This document shows positions 22,260 to 30,589 of a DNA stretch of 32,728 nucleotides, piece after piece. Position numbers and translations under genes: made by a program. Positions within the stretch are counted from its first letter, which is position 1. Each line of letters begins with the position of its first letter. Source of the stretch: a virus; IMG/VR virus record IMGVR_UViG_3300042447_000158, positions 1-32,728 of that record, one strand, 5' to 3'. Under the pieces are notes generated by a model. It did not search any database. It was not told where the DNA came from and saw only the letters and a list, made by a program, of their open reading frames with translations.

Positions 22260-23302
22260 TAATCTATGTTTACTACACCATTATTAATATAATTCTCTCT
22301 TGAGATGTTCCATTTGTCATTGGCTAGGGCCCATTGAAGGTCTTCAACAAGTTTTGCAACACCTGGATATTCTTTTCCTTTGTATTCAAAACCATTTGCA
22401 GCAGCTATCCAAGACTGCATAGTCATTGCATACACTAGTGGATTAGAATAGTTTGTACTGTCACAAACAATAAACTTAGGATAGAGGATTTTATAGTCTC
22501 CATAACCATGTTCACTAGCCCAGAACTGTGCAGCTTGATGATATAAATAACCTTGAATATAAGCTCTTCTATATAAATAATACTCACTATAGAAGTTTTC
22601 TACAGACCATGTACACTTAAGGTCATACACTTGTACTGTCTTTGCTTTATGATCTGCAATCATCTTATCTAACATAGACTTAAACTGATGACCAAGCACT
22701 TCATATCCTTCTATTTGTAACTGGTTGTATACAGAATACTGTGCATCAGATGTAGTGTTTACAATCTCTGCTGTGACAGGATTAGTTTTTAGTTCTAATA
22801 CTATCTTCTCAGCATTAGCAATCTCCTGTGTAGTTACCACTGTAAGATTTCTAGGTCTCACCTCTCTAATCTCTTTGTAATAAATCTCTGCATCAGATCC
22901 TATGAACTTACCAAGAACAGCATCAAGCTTTATCTTGAATCCAGAATCTGCATGAGCATCTCTACATAAGTCTTCAAAGTTTCTAGTTACTAAACCTTCA
23001 TCATTTGTAGCTTCCATAGTGTGTCTATATAACGCTTCTACAAACTCTAACATTAAGTTAGTTGGTGTAGTCATGCATGTAGATAGATAAAATCTCTCAT
23101 CAAATAAATGTGGTTCCATTAATAATGTTTCCACCATTCTACCCATTGTAGCAGCTTTGCTATCTTCATCCTCAACCACTTCATTAAGGATGTATTTCTT
23201 GTGATACTTCTTCCTGTCCATGGAGAAGTCCTTTAAACTAGAACTGCTGTCTAGATAAATTGCTCTATATAGAGCCTCTGTGTTAACTGGTCCACTAATC
23301 AT
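22259..23302 (-). CDS. PD-(D/E)XK exonuclease, RecE/exonuclease VIII-like
   Basis: 347 residues from the ATG at 23302; an in-frame GTG at 23338 is less likely. SSSSLKDFSMDRKKYHKKYI and AATMGRMVETLLMEPHLFDE are the N-terminal pattern of the DUF3799/RecE group; VQVYDLKCTWSVENFYSEYY contains the D-x-K active site; RRAYIQGYLYHQA is the conserved QxxxY-type helix. It would degrade DNA ends to give single strands for RecA. Assignment to the nuclease fold is fairly safe; activity is inferred. Confidence 0.65.
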   Translation of the reverse strand: MISGPVNTEALYRAIYLDSSSSLKDFSMDRKKYHKKYILNEVVEDEDSKAATMGRMVETLLMEPHLFDERFYLSTCMTTPTNLMLEFVEALYRHTMEATNDEGLVTRNFEDLCRDAHADSGFKIKLDAVLGKFIGSDAEIYYKEIREVRPRNLTVVTTQEIANAEKIVLELKTNPVTAEIVNTTSDAQYSVYNQLQIEGYEVLGHQFKSMLDKMIADHKAKTVQVYDLKCTWSVENFYSEYYLYRRAYIQGYLYHQAAQFWASEHGYGDYKILYPKFIVCDSTNYSNPLVYAMTMQSWIAAANGFEYKGKEYPGVAKLVEDLQWALANDKWNISRENYINNGVVNID

Positions 23303-23543
23303 GTCTGTTTTCTTTAAAGTCTTTAATAATTTGATCACTCATTTTTCTCACTTCCATTGGTACTTGTTTAAACCACCATCTCACTTCCATTTCATACTCA
23401 CGTCCTTGGTCATCAAGTCCTCTTGGATTGATAAGCCAGAACATGTATTCTTTGTTTTCATATGTAACAGAACCTTCATGCCATATTTCTGTGAATGAAG
23501 GTTTCCTGTTAATAGAAACTGTCACAACGTTTTCATTACTCAT
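23295..23543 (-). CDS. Hypothetical protein
   Basis: 82 residues, beta-rich with many Trp (ITEIWHEGSV-type start, YMFWLINPRG, MEVRWWFKQVP). Soluble, unrecognised. Overlaps both neighbours by 8 nt, in line with coupled translation. Confidence 0.65.
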   Translation of the reverse strand: MSNENVVTVSINRKPSFTEIWHEGSVTYENKEYMFWLINPRGLDDQGREYEMEVRWWFKQVPMEVRKMSDQIIKDFKENRHD

Positions 23544-23787
23544 TTCCTGTTAATTTAGTAGGTGCCCATAAATAAGATAGTAGATGATATGGCCTATCAC
23601 CATACTTTGGCTCAGCAATGTATTGTCTACCTTTACATTCTGTCTTGAGCTGTTCTGGTGTAAGTATCATCACCTTACCCTTGTACTCAACCTCATAGTT
23701 CTCTTTCTTGATAATGCATTCCTTAACACTATGATCTATTAAGTCAGCATACTTCTTGTCATGAAGCTTTAGAATTGTTCTTTTCAT
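23536..23787 (-). CDS. Hypothetical protein
   Basis: 83 residues from the ATG at 23787 (MKRTILKLHDKK). Beta-rich centre (YEVEYKGKVMILTPEQLKTE) and a C-terminus with YHLLSYLWAPT. Its first 29 nt overlap the end of the HNH gene. A longer in-frame reading to 23844 is possible but falls further inside the HNH gene. Unrecognised. Confidence 0.6.
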   Translation of the reverse strand: MKRTILKLHDKKYADLIDHSVKECIIKKENYEVEYKGKVMILTPEQLKTECKGRQYIAEPKYGDRPYHLLSYLWAPTKLTGNE

Positions 23788-24184
23788 GTTTATCTGCTTT
23801 TGTTTTCTTGTCATGACATTTCTCACATAAGACTTGTAAATCATTCACTTCACAAAAAAGTCTTTCTACAAATCCTGGTAGGTCTTTTGATGAGTTAAGA
23901 CTACCTGCAGGAATAATGTGGTCTACATTAATCTTCTTTTCAATAAACCAATTCTTACACACATTGCATTGATACTCATACTTTTGTCTCTTGTTTACAC
24001 CCTTGTATAGTCTGCGTGCTTGTAGCTTACATTCTGTAATGGGTTTCCAAAATCTAGACTTCTGTCTGAGGGCACTGCGTATAAAACTCCAGAATGCTGA
24101 CTCTGTCATAGTGCCAGCACATCTTGGTTTACTAACTATTTTCCTAGGTATCTTAGAGATTCTCTTTGTTGCGTTCTTTTTCAT
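23759..24184 (-). CDS. HNH endonuclease
   Basis: 141 residues from the ATG at 24184. A basic helical N-terminus is followed by CNVCKNWFIEKKINVDHIIP (first Cys pair and DH of the HNH unit), then LQVLCEKCHDKKTKAD with the second Cys pair and final His. This is the classical zinc-stabilised HNH nuclease. Whether it is a homing enzyme is unclear; it sits alone between rIIB and a small gene, with a hairpin before it. It has the same TTAATTTAACAATT-type leader as recA. Confidence 0.85.
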   Translation of the reverse strand: MKKNATKRISKIPRKIVSKPRCAGTMTESAFWSFIRSALRQKSRFWKPITECKLQARRLYKGVNKRQKYEYQCNVCKNWFIEKKINVDHIIPAGSLNSSKDLPGFVERLFCEVNDLQVLCEKCHDKKTKADKHEKNNSKAS

Positions 24185-24199
24185 AATTGTTAAATTAAT

Positions 24200-24221
24200 C
24201 CCAGGGAACTTAATCCCTGGG
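24200..24221. promoter_or_regulatory. Perfect 8-bp inverted repeat between rIIB and the HNH gene
   Basis: CCCAGGGA (24200-24207), loop ACTTAA, TCCCTGGG (24214-24221). It lies 9 nt after the rIIB stop and 15 nt before the HNH start. There is no T-run, so an RNA stability or processing hairpin, translation block or operator is more likely than a terminator. Confidence 0.5.
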
Positions 24222-24230
24222 ACTACAAAT

Positions 24231-25751
24231 TTAATCAATTTTTACAATTCTCTTTGATATTTCTTGCTTAATTTCATCAAGACTCTTAACAATTGTATAC
24301 ACCTCTACAGCAGATAACGCTGGTAAGTTAAAGTCATATTTCTTACGCTCAGCTGTGAATCCTTCTTTAGCTTTCTCAGCCAAGTTTTGCAATTCACGAA
24401 TCGCATAAGACTCATCCAACTCTAATGTATCAAAGTCTAGGTCATGTAAAATCTCTGTTGCTTCCTCACGTGGTACAGTCATAATTGGTAAATATTCATA
24501 GCATCTACCCTTAGACTCACCAATACCTACCACCTTCATTGGATTGATAAGTACAAGCACAGATGTGTCACCACATCCTACATAATGAATCTCATCGCTA
24601 GTGAAGTGTAAGCCTTCAGCACCACAATCGTCTGTATTCCAACGACATGCATTTGGGTCCATGCTCACTGGTCTACCAATTCTGATGTCAAATGTTCTTG
24701 TGTGAGCATCTGTAAATCTATTCTCTGCTCTATTAGGAAGATCAAGATATAGTTCTGTTAAGTTACCAATCAATTCACCATATTGCTCTTCACAATGTGC
24801 ATAAACTGTACCAGAACCACTACACTCTGGACACTCACAGCTATCATCACAATCATTCCACTCATCATCACAGTCATACTCATCATCAGAAGGAACAGTT
24901 CCTGAACCATCACAATATGTACATGGCTCTAGTTCTTCAAATATAGATTTGTGAACCATTACATATTCACCATGCTTCAAGAACACAGTGTAATCATCTG
25001 GCTTCTTCTTCCATACAGCCTTCACTTTATTATATGCATTGCTTACAAACTGTACTAGTTCTGTAGAACCATGCAATGTCACTACATTCCTCAAAGCTAC
25101 AAAGAAGCCCTGTTTAGTGATACCAAATGCATTCTTCTTCAAGAAGTTAAATAGCTTATCTGCCACTTCTGCTCTTGGATTTAGACAACACCACATAAAG
25201 AATCTTTGTAAAGCAAGAAACTCATCATTATCTGTACCAAAGTTTCTACCAGTCACTTCTAAGAACTCTTCTACCAACAATGGAGGAAGACTTCTATTAA
25301 TTCCCTTTAGATAAAGGGAACCATTTTTCATCTCAAACTGATCAAGCGTAACCAAGTATTCAGCACCTCTTTGGATAGCTTTAGCTTTCTCATATTCAGC
25401 TTCAGCTTTTCTTCTTTCAGATTGTATCTCTGGAGATCCAACAAGGTTCAATAAGCAAGCTTCTGTTGTACAAGTTTTAGCTTTGGCAAAATCATCTGCA
25501 TTGGCAGGAGACTTTGTAATAATATTGCCATCATTCAATACAATAGTCAATGTATCATTAACCATTTTAATGTTTAGATAGGGCTTGACTGCTGCTGTGG
25601 TTGTTGAATGCCACATATTGTAAGAAGAAGGAGCCTGAGCCCCCTCTTCTTGTTGTTTATCTAATTGATCAAACGCTTGTTCAATCTTGTTTTCTACTAC
25701 CTTTTCAATTGTGCGTTCTATAGCACTTTTAAACCACTTTAAACTTAACAT
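24231..25751 (-). CDS. rIIB-like protein with DnaJ-type zinc-finger insert
   Basis: 506 residues (T4 rIIB is about 312). The middle (IVLNDGNIITKSPANADDF; NFGTDNDEFLALQRFFMWCC) and the C-terminal block (CGAEGLHFTSDEIHYVGCGD followed by VLVLINPMKVVGIGESKG, about 370-410) fit rIIB-like phage proteins. Between them two CxxCxGxG units lie about 30 residues apart (CTYCDGSG at about 277, CPECSGSG at about 306), separated by an Asp/Cys-rich loop, as in the zinc domain of DnaJ. It follows the rIIA-like gene by 10 nt, the same order as in T4, where the pair affects lysis inhibition and exclusion. Confidence 0.75.
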   Translation of the reverse strand: MLSLKWFKSAIERTIEKVVENKIEQAFDQLDKQQEEGAQAPSSYNMWHSTTTAAVKPYLNIKMVNDTLTIVLNDGNIITKSPANADDFAKAKTCTTEACLLNLVGSPEIQSERRKAEAEYEKAKAIQRGAEYLVTLDQFEMKNGSLYLKGINRSLPPLLVEEFLEVTGRNFGTDNDEFLALQRFFMWCCLNPRAEVADKLFNFLKKNAFGITKQGFFVALRNVVTLHGSTELVQFVSNAYNKVKAVWKKKPDDYTVFLKHGEYVMVHKSIFEELEPCTYCDGSGTVPSDDEYDCDDEWNDCDDSCECPECSGSGTVYAHCEEQYGELIGNLTELYLDLPNRAENRFTDAHTRTFDIRIGRPVSMDPNACRWNTDDCGAEGLHFTSDEIHYVGCGDTSVLVLINPMKVVGIGESKGRCYEYLPIMTVPREEATEILHDLDFDTLELDESYAIRELQNLAEKAKEGFTAERKKYDFNLPALSAVEVYTIVKSLDEIKQEISKRIVKID

Positions 25752-25761
25752 GTTTTTGTTT

Positions 25762-28119
25762 TTAAATTGTTTCTAATTCATCAATTGTGTCTTCTGTCAA
25801 TATCTCCTCCAAGGGAGCATCTTCTGTTAATATGAGCTTGTAATGCTCTAAGTTCACTTTGTGTTTATAATACTTAAATAGATCAATGATAGCTTTTACA
25901 ATACCAGAATCTGTGTTAGATCTGGTGCTATAAGTTGTTTTATCTAGCAATGTATTTAAGAATGGTAGTTTGGTAAACACTTCACAAACTTGTTTATATG
26001 TTGTATATATAGGTTCATCATATAACCTATTCTCTGTAGCATGCAATATGATTGCTTTTATAGTTTCTTGATCTGCATAACTTCTATGGTTTTTTTCATC
26101 ATAGTTTTTCAGCTCTAGCAATTTACTTGCCAGATCAGTAGAGATATCTTCCACTACATGAATTCTTCTAAATGTAGAATCCTTTTTCTCAATAAGATCA
26201 CGTATTAAGAACTCTGTTGCTATCACCTTAAATGGTTTGTTCTTACCTTCCATAAATTTATCTAATGTTATCCAGTTATGTAAATCAGCTTTTTGTAAGT
26301 TATCATGGGTTGCTTGGGCTACTAGTACAAAATTCACTAGATGATTACCACGTGACCACAACGCATCCATCTTCTTCTTATCAGCTTCTTTAGCATAAAC
26401 ATGTAACTTGTTGACTTTATGAGCATCCTCTAGCTTAAATGTTGTAGGAACAAATTTACAATATTGATCAGATAGATTAATATCCATTGGTGTACCCACC
26501 TTACCAGAGAACTCACCTTTCATTCTAACCTTCTTAGGACCCTTTACAGCTGCAATAGAAACCTTCATTCTCTTAGCTTTCTGAGCATCTTTATATGATT
26601 GTGGAATCTCAATAGCGTCTGCATCTATAAAATCCTTGGCATATAGTCCCACTACATATTGAAACTCTGTAATAAGTTGTCTCCATTGAGACTTTGGATA
26701 GCTACTAAGCTCTAAAACAGAATCATAAAACTTGCCATAATCAACAGCTCCAGTTTTGCTTCTAAGCTTAAATGGTGCCTTCTTAACAAAATAGATGTGT
26801 TTATTACCTGGCAGAATAGTTCTTAGATAGTCTTGCTTACCCTTAGGAAGTTCATGACTATAAATGTATACACCACCAAAGTTATAACCTACTAAGTCTG
26901 ACATTCTTAAATGATCATAATAGTAGCTTTTCATATTCTGAAACTTACTATTAACAAATCTATACTTAAACTTATACTCAGCAAGCATGTATTCCTTACC
27001 TTTTACAGCAAGTCTTTCTAAGTTCAATAACTTTATATTATCTAACTTAGGCTGTGCTACAGGTATACGTGAATGTTGTACAAGTCTGTCTATCTCATAC
27101 TCTGGTTGATTAGGATCATTATACCAAGGTTTCATGTACTTATTGTTTCTACCATAGAATTCCATGATGGCTTTGATATCACTCTTTGTAGTGATGGCCT
27201 CGTTGAACTTCTCCATCCATACATCAGCCACTGTAGCTATCTTCTTAAGAATAGTTTCTTTGGCTTCCTTAGTATATCTAATAGCTTCTCTATTTGGTGT
27301 AGGGAATAATCCATCACTAAGACTGAATCTCAAAGCAAATTTCATTCCTATTCTCTCAATACCAAGCTTTTCCCAGTCAATAGGATAACTTACATTGTCT
27401 AGACAAAGATGCATGTCGTTGTTAGTGGCTAAGCTAGAATATTGGAAATGCTCACTTCTATATATTGTGAAATCATTAGGAACAGTGTAACTGCCTAATG
27501 GTTCTACATCAAAATAAACATCATCAAAATAAGCTAGTTGCTCTTTAATCTTATTGTGGAATGAATGTCTGTCATAATAGTTAACAGGAACAATCACTTT
27601 TACACCATTGTCTTCTGTAGTTGGTATTTCATATAGAAGGTCAATACTGTTTGTATCTTCTCCTTCGTACATCATATACTTACGTTCCATACCACCTTTT
27701 CTACATACAAAGTAGAAACTAGAACTATAAGCTAATGGAGCCTTGAAACCAAGACCCATCATGCCTAGCTCTGTGTTACTGTCTCTTTTGGTTGACTTAC
27801 CATACTTACTGATGATGTTGCGTACATCATCTGCATCTAAGCCAATACCAAAATCCTGAACAGAAAATTCATATGTATCTGCCTGTGTGTTTCTTTTAAA
27901 TGAAACAATAATAGGTTTGTCACTTCCAGCTCTTCTGTGACTATCTAGTGCATTGGATGCACATTCTCTGATAGTAGAGCCTATTGAATCTGAATAAAGA
28001 TTCTTACTTAACATCTGCATAAGGACCTGTGCAGAATCTAAGTCTAATGACATTTTTACAGTTTCCTGTGTTTCTCCTTCTTGGAGGATGTGGGCTTCTG
28101 TCTGTTTTTCTAAAATCAT
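25762..28119 (-). CDS. rIIA-like protein with GHKL (Hsp90-type) ATPase domain
   Basis: 785 residues (T4 rIIA is about 725). The Bergerat ATP-binding fold is plain: RECASNALDSHRRAG (E52, N56, D59), DFGIGLDADDV (89-99), and GMMGLGFKAPLAYS (119-132). The long C-terminal part is helical, charged and unrecognised. T4 rIIA has the same GHKL start. Adjacent to the rIIB-like gene. The role here is probably membrane- or replication-associated, but only the ATPase fold is certain. Confidence 0.8.
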   Translation of the reverse strand: MILEKQTEAHILQEGETQETVKMSLDLDSAQVLMQMLSKNLYSDSIGSTIRECASNALDSHRRAGSDKPIIVSFKRNTQADTYEFSVQDFGIGLDADDVRNIISKYGKSTKRDSNTELGMMGLGFKAPLAYSSSFYFVCRKGGMERKYMMYEGEDTNSIDLLYEIPTTEDNGVKVIVPVNYYDRHSFHNKIKEQLAYFDDVYFDVEPLGSYTVPNDFTIYRSEHFQYSSLATNNDMHLCLDNVSYPIDWEKLGIERIGMKFALRFSLSDGLFPTPNREAIRYTKEAKETILKKIATVADVWMEKFNEAITTKSDIKAIMEFYGRNNKYMKPWYNDPNQPEYEIDRLVQHSRIPVAQPKLDNIKLLNLERLAVKGKEYMLAEYKFKYRFVNSKFQNMKSYYYDHLRMSDLVGYNFGGVYIYSHELPKGKQDYLRTILPGNKHIYFVKKAPFKLRSKTGAVDYGKFYDSVLELSSYPKSQWRQLITEFQYVVGLYAKDFIDADAIEIPQSYKDAQKAKRMKVSIAAVKGPKKVRMKGEFSGKVGTPMDINLSDQYCKFVPTTFKLEDAHKVNKLHVYAKEADKKKMDALWSRGNHLVNFVLVAQATHDNLQKADLHNWITLDKFMEGKNKPFKVIATEFLIRDLIEKKDSTFRRIHVVEDISTDLASKLLELKNYDEKNHRSYADQETIKAIILHATENRLYDEPIYTTYKQVCEVFTKLPFLNTLLDKTTYSTRSNTDSGIVKAIIDLFKYYKHKVNLEHYKLILTEDAPLEEILTEDTIDELETI

Positions 28120-28123
28120 TGTG

Positions 28124-28486
28124 TTAGTATTTTACATCTATTTTGAATTCTTTAAGGACTTCTTTATCTTCTAGAAGTCTTTCTATTGTTTCTTGGTCTG
28201 TAATGTTTTCTCTGTTTAATTTCATTATTCTGTGTTCATCTGGTGTATTGACATAATTCTTACCCATTTGAGAAATGGTAAGTGGTCTCATTGGTTTATC
28301 ACCTTTCCATTGGCCTAGTTGTATTCCATGCCAATTCTTAGAAGATGAAGCAGAACCAGGCCATAAATACTGCACTGTACCTCCTTGTCCTCGTCCAAGA
28401 TAAATACCAATGCTTATGTAATTATTACAAGCCACAGCTATAATATCACCTCTAGTGATTTCTCCTCCATTTTTAACTTTGATCAT
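28124..28486 (-). CDS. Hypothetical protein, small beta-barrel-like
   Basis: 120 residues. The first part (KNGGEITRGDIIAVACNNYI; IGIYLGRGQGGTVQYLWPGS) suggests an SH3-like or beta-barrel start; the end is helical (TIERLLEDKEVLKEFKIDVK). Four bases separate it from rIIA. I recall similar proteins in related phages without a function. Confidence 0.6.
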   Translation of the reverse strand: MIKVKNGGEITRGDIIAVACNNYISIGIYLGRGQGGTVQYLWPGSASSSKNWHGIQLGQWKGDKPMRPLTISQMGKNYVNTPDEHRIMKLNRENITDQETIERLLEDKEVLKEFKIDVKY

Positions 28487-28488
28487 AA

Positions 28489-28788
28489 TTAAAAGGTTTT
28501 AATGATTTCTGATTTTCTAATTTCTATTTTGTCTGTTACAGACATACTAAGTGCTATAAATAACTCACGTGCTTCAGAGTATAGTAAGTTAATAGCTTTT
28601 CTATCAGGAAACTTAATGCTAAGACCATCTCCACTATCTGTGATTGTCAATGCATTTTCTCCTTTAGATGCCCACTCTGGATTATCTGAAAAGTTTAGAT
28701 TTATAAGACAAGCTCCCATCTCTAGATCATAATCATAATCTAAGGGCTCATTCTTTGAGTTTTCTACATAAACTTGTAATTTTTCCAT
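28489..28788 (-). CDS. Hypothetical acidic protein
   Basis: 99 residues, acidic and beta-rich (LQVYVENSKNEPLDYDYDLE; ALTITDSGDGLSIKFPD), ending in a helix (YSEARELFIALSMSV). Soluble; unrecognised. Confidence 0.6.
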   Translation of the reverse strand: MEKLQVYVENSKNEPLDYDYDLEMGACLINLNFSDNPEWASKGENALTITDSGDGLSIKFPDRKAINLLYSEARELFIALSMSVTDKIEIRKSEIIKTF

Positions 28789-28797
28789 ATTCTGTTT

Positions 28798-29538
28798 TTA
28801 AAATGGTGTGTCTAACATCCAATCTATCTCTAGGTTGTTGTTATCCTTTAATAATTTGTTAATCTTTGTAAATGTTCCTTCTGTGTCCCAATCAGTTTGC
28901 TTGTAAGAAGCACTGGCTGGATGACTTAATGTAAAATGAAATGTAAATGGTGCTACATACTTTTCATACTTAGCAGCATCTTTACCTAGAAACAATACAG
29001 GAGTCATAGTTGTACCTAAGACATCCTCAAAGAGATACTTTGTGAATGGTTCCCAAAGATCTATATGAGAGCCTGCTTTGTTTATTTCTGTTGTAAGAGC
29101 TGCATTGTACATTAGTATGCCTTGTTGTGCCAAGAATGACACATCAGCTGGCCTTTCACATGTTACACATAATCCATTATGTAATTCCTTTTCTATGCCA
29201 TCATAAAACTTCTGTAAGGATGGCTGTAATACACCTGTAGTGGAACAGCCCATCAATAGGCCATCTGCTACGCATTGTCCCTTCTTTATAGAGTGATATG
29301 GACACATACCTACCATGACTAGTTTTAAGTCATCATAGGAAGTCTCCTGAAAGCATCTGAATACGTTTTGAGAAAGAGGGGCAATTTGTCTGCCCCTCTT
29401 GCTCTCTACTTTTAGGAATTTATAGATATTGTCACATGCTTCACTTTCAATGAAAGGTTGCATAAACCTGTGCCAGGAAGGATGAAACTGATCTTTGAAC
29501 TTGTCCCAATTTAATCCTCCTTTTTTTTGTATTTCCAT
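28798..29538 (-). CDS. Uracil-DNA glycosylase family 1 homologue with altered catalytic motif
   Basis: 246 residues, close to the usual UDG length. Motif order is kept: LVMVGMCPYHSI (77-82; usual GQDPYH), QPSLQKFYDGIEKEL (PPSL loop), ILMYNAALTTEINKAGSH (Asn145, usual LLLN), VLFLGKDAAKY, and SHPASAS (His206, usual HPSPLS). The water-activating Asp is Cys79 here, and the Phe that stacks on uracil is not conserved (LLMGCS). Catalysis is probably lost or changed; binding to DNA or a processivity role, as for poxvirus D4, is possible. Confidence 0.82.
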   Translation of the reverse strand: MEIQKKGGLNWDKFKDQFHPSWHRFMQPFIESEACDNIYKFLKVESKRGRQIAPLSQNVFRCFQETSYDDLKLVMVGMCPYHSIKKGQCVADGLLMGCSTTGVLQPSLQKFYDGIEKELHNGLCVTCERPADVSFLAQQGILMYNAALTTEINKAGSHIDLWEPFTKYLFEDVLGTTMTPVLFLGKDAAKYEKYVAPFTFHFTLSHPASASYKQTDWDTEGTFTKINKLLKDNNNLEIDWMLDTPF

Positions 29539-29751
29539 TTAATTTACTTTTATATCTTTTAATTGTACATTTTCTCCTTGAGTATGTCTATAAACTGTAT
29601 CAAAGAATTCAGCTAGTAGCTTATAATCCTCAGGAATCATACTGCAATAGTTAAATGCATGTAGACCATTTATTTGACCTTCTACTACTTTATCAAACTT
29701 TGCCTCTGGATTATATTCAAACACTAAAGTTCCTCTAAAAATGTACTTCAT
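29539..29751 (-). CDS. Hypothetical protein
   Basis: 70 residues, alpha/beta (YIFRGTLVFEYNPEAKFDKV; IPEDYKLLAEFFDTVYRHTQ). Ends directly before the UDG-like gene with no gap, and starts 2 nt after the DUF932-like stop. Unrecognised. Confidence 0.6.
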   Translation of the reverse strand: MKYIFRGTLVFEYNPEAKFDKVVEGQINGLHAFNYCSMIPEDYKLLAEFFDTVYRHTQGENVQLKDIKVN

Positions 29752-29753
29752 AA

Positions 29754-30515
29754 TTAAAATATTGATAATTGTGTAAATGCTTTCTCTTCAGCTTCCCATG
29801 GAGCTGTTTGATCATATGCATATTCATTAAAGAATCTGTGTGCTTTGATATGACTCTCCATCCAGTTTGCAGGATGTGATTCTTTCATAGCAAATGTTGT
29901 GTAGTTGTACAACTCCCATACGCTATCCTTAGCACCATAATCATGTGTAGGAGCTTTTAACTCTCTACTGATAATGTTCAATTGTGTAGATGTAATGAAT
30001 TGTTCTTCTAACATCATTCTACCAATCAATTCAGCTTTTACACGCTTGGTGATTTCTATTTGCTTCATGTCTTCTCTTTGCTTTTGCATAAGAAAGAATG
30101 TATCTCCTGCAGACTTAATATAATCTTCAATTGCACTTGGTGTGAATGATTGTATCTCACCAACATGCTTCTTTTTGAATGTACCAAAGTCTCCTGATAC
30201 ACAACCATTTTGACAAATGAATATACGTGTACCAATAGCAAACTTTAATGTAAGTTGCTTGTTGTAGCTGTTTTGCCAACCTATCTGTAATTGCATCTCA
30301 CTGTCTGCAACATTACTAATGCTAAATCTACCATTAGCTATTTGACCATCCACTGCTGATGAATAGGTCTCTTTGTCTAATGTAAATCCTGCTTTCTCAA
30401 TACTGTTTAACGTAAGGTCAATCAATTGTGAATGACTCACTGGCTTATATGTACGTGTTTGTACAGGAACTGGTGCATTTATGATCAGTTCCTTTGTGGT
30501 GTTAAATGTGTCCAT
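29754..30515 (-). CDS. DUF932-like phage protein
   Basis: 253 residues. Matches in outline the DUF932 pattern: PVSHSQLIDLTLNSIEKAGF, GRFSISNVADSEMQLQIGWQ, then CQNGCVSGDFGTFKKKHVGE and a helical C-terminal half with VWELYNYTTFAMKES. The family is frequent in phages and plasmids, sometimes next to replication genes; its molecular role is unknown. Its ATG overlaps, in TAATG form, the stop of a remnant of a primase gene, showing an ancestral primase-DUF932 coupling. Confidence 0.7.
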   Translation of the reverse strand: MDTFNTTKELIINAPVPVQTRTYKPVSHSQLIDLTLNSIEKAGFTLDKETYSSAVDGQIANGRFSISNVADSEMQLQIGWQNSYNKQLTLKFAIGTRIFICQNGCVSGDFGTFKKKHVGEIQSFTPSAIEDYIKSAGDTFFLMQKQREDMKQIEITKRVKAELIGRMMLEEQFITSTQLNIISRELKAPTHDYGAKDSVWELYNYTTFAMKESHPANWMESHIKAHRFFNEYAYDQTAPWEAEEKAFTQLSIF

Positions 30516-30589
30516 TATAACAGGTTTTTTGTCTTTAAATAATTTTCTATTGCTTGTAATCCATGGACTTTGGCTAGATCAGCCCAAGT
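30515..30589 (-). pseudogene. Remnant of a second primase 3' end
   Basis: In the frame just behind the LAGLIDADG gene's end, 24 codons and a TAA encode TWADLAKVHGLQAIENYLKT then KNLL. The intact primase ends DWADLSRKYGLKIIEDILKE then KNIL: 13 of 24 identical, no gaps, stop at the same place. TGGGCTGA is identical in both, and the HEG's own TGA stop lies inside it. The remnant has no start of its own that would give a primase. It is best read as the displaced original primase end. Confidence 0.8.

Noticed and set aside
23753-23816. Exact 12-bp direct repeat TTCTTGTCATGA at 23753-23764 and 23805-23816, at the end of the HNH gene and start of the next gene
   Set aside because: It looks like a fourth end-duplication, but the HNH copy encodes CHDKK of the normal HNH consensus and the similarity stops there, so chance is a better explanation.
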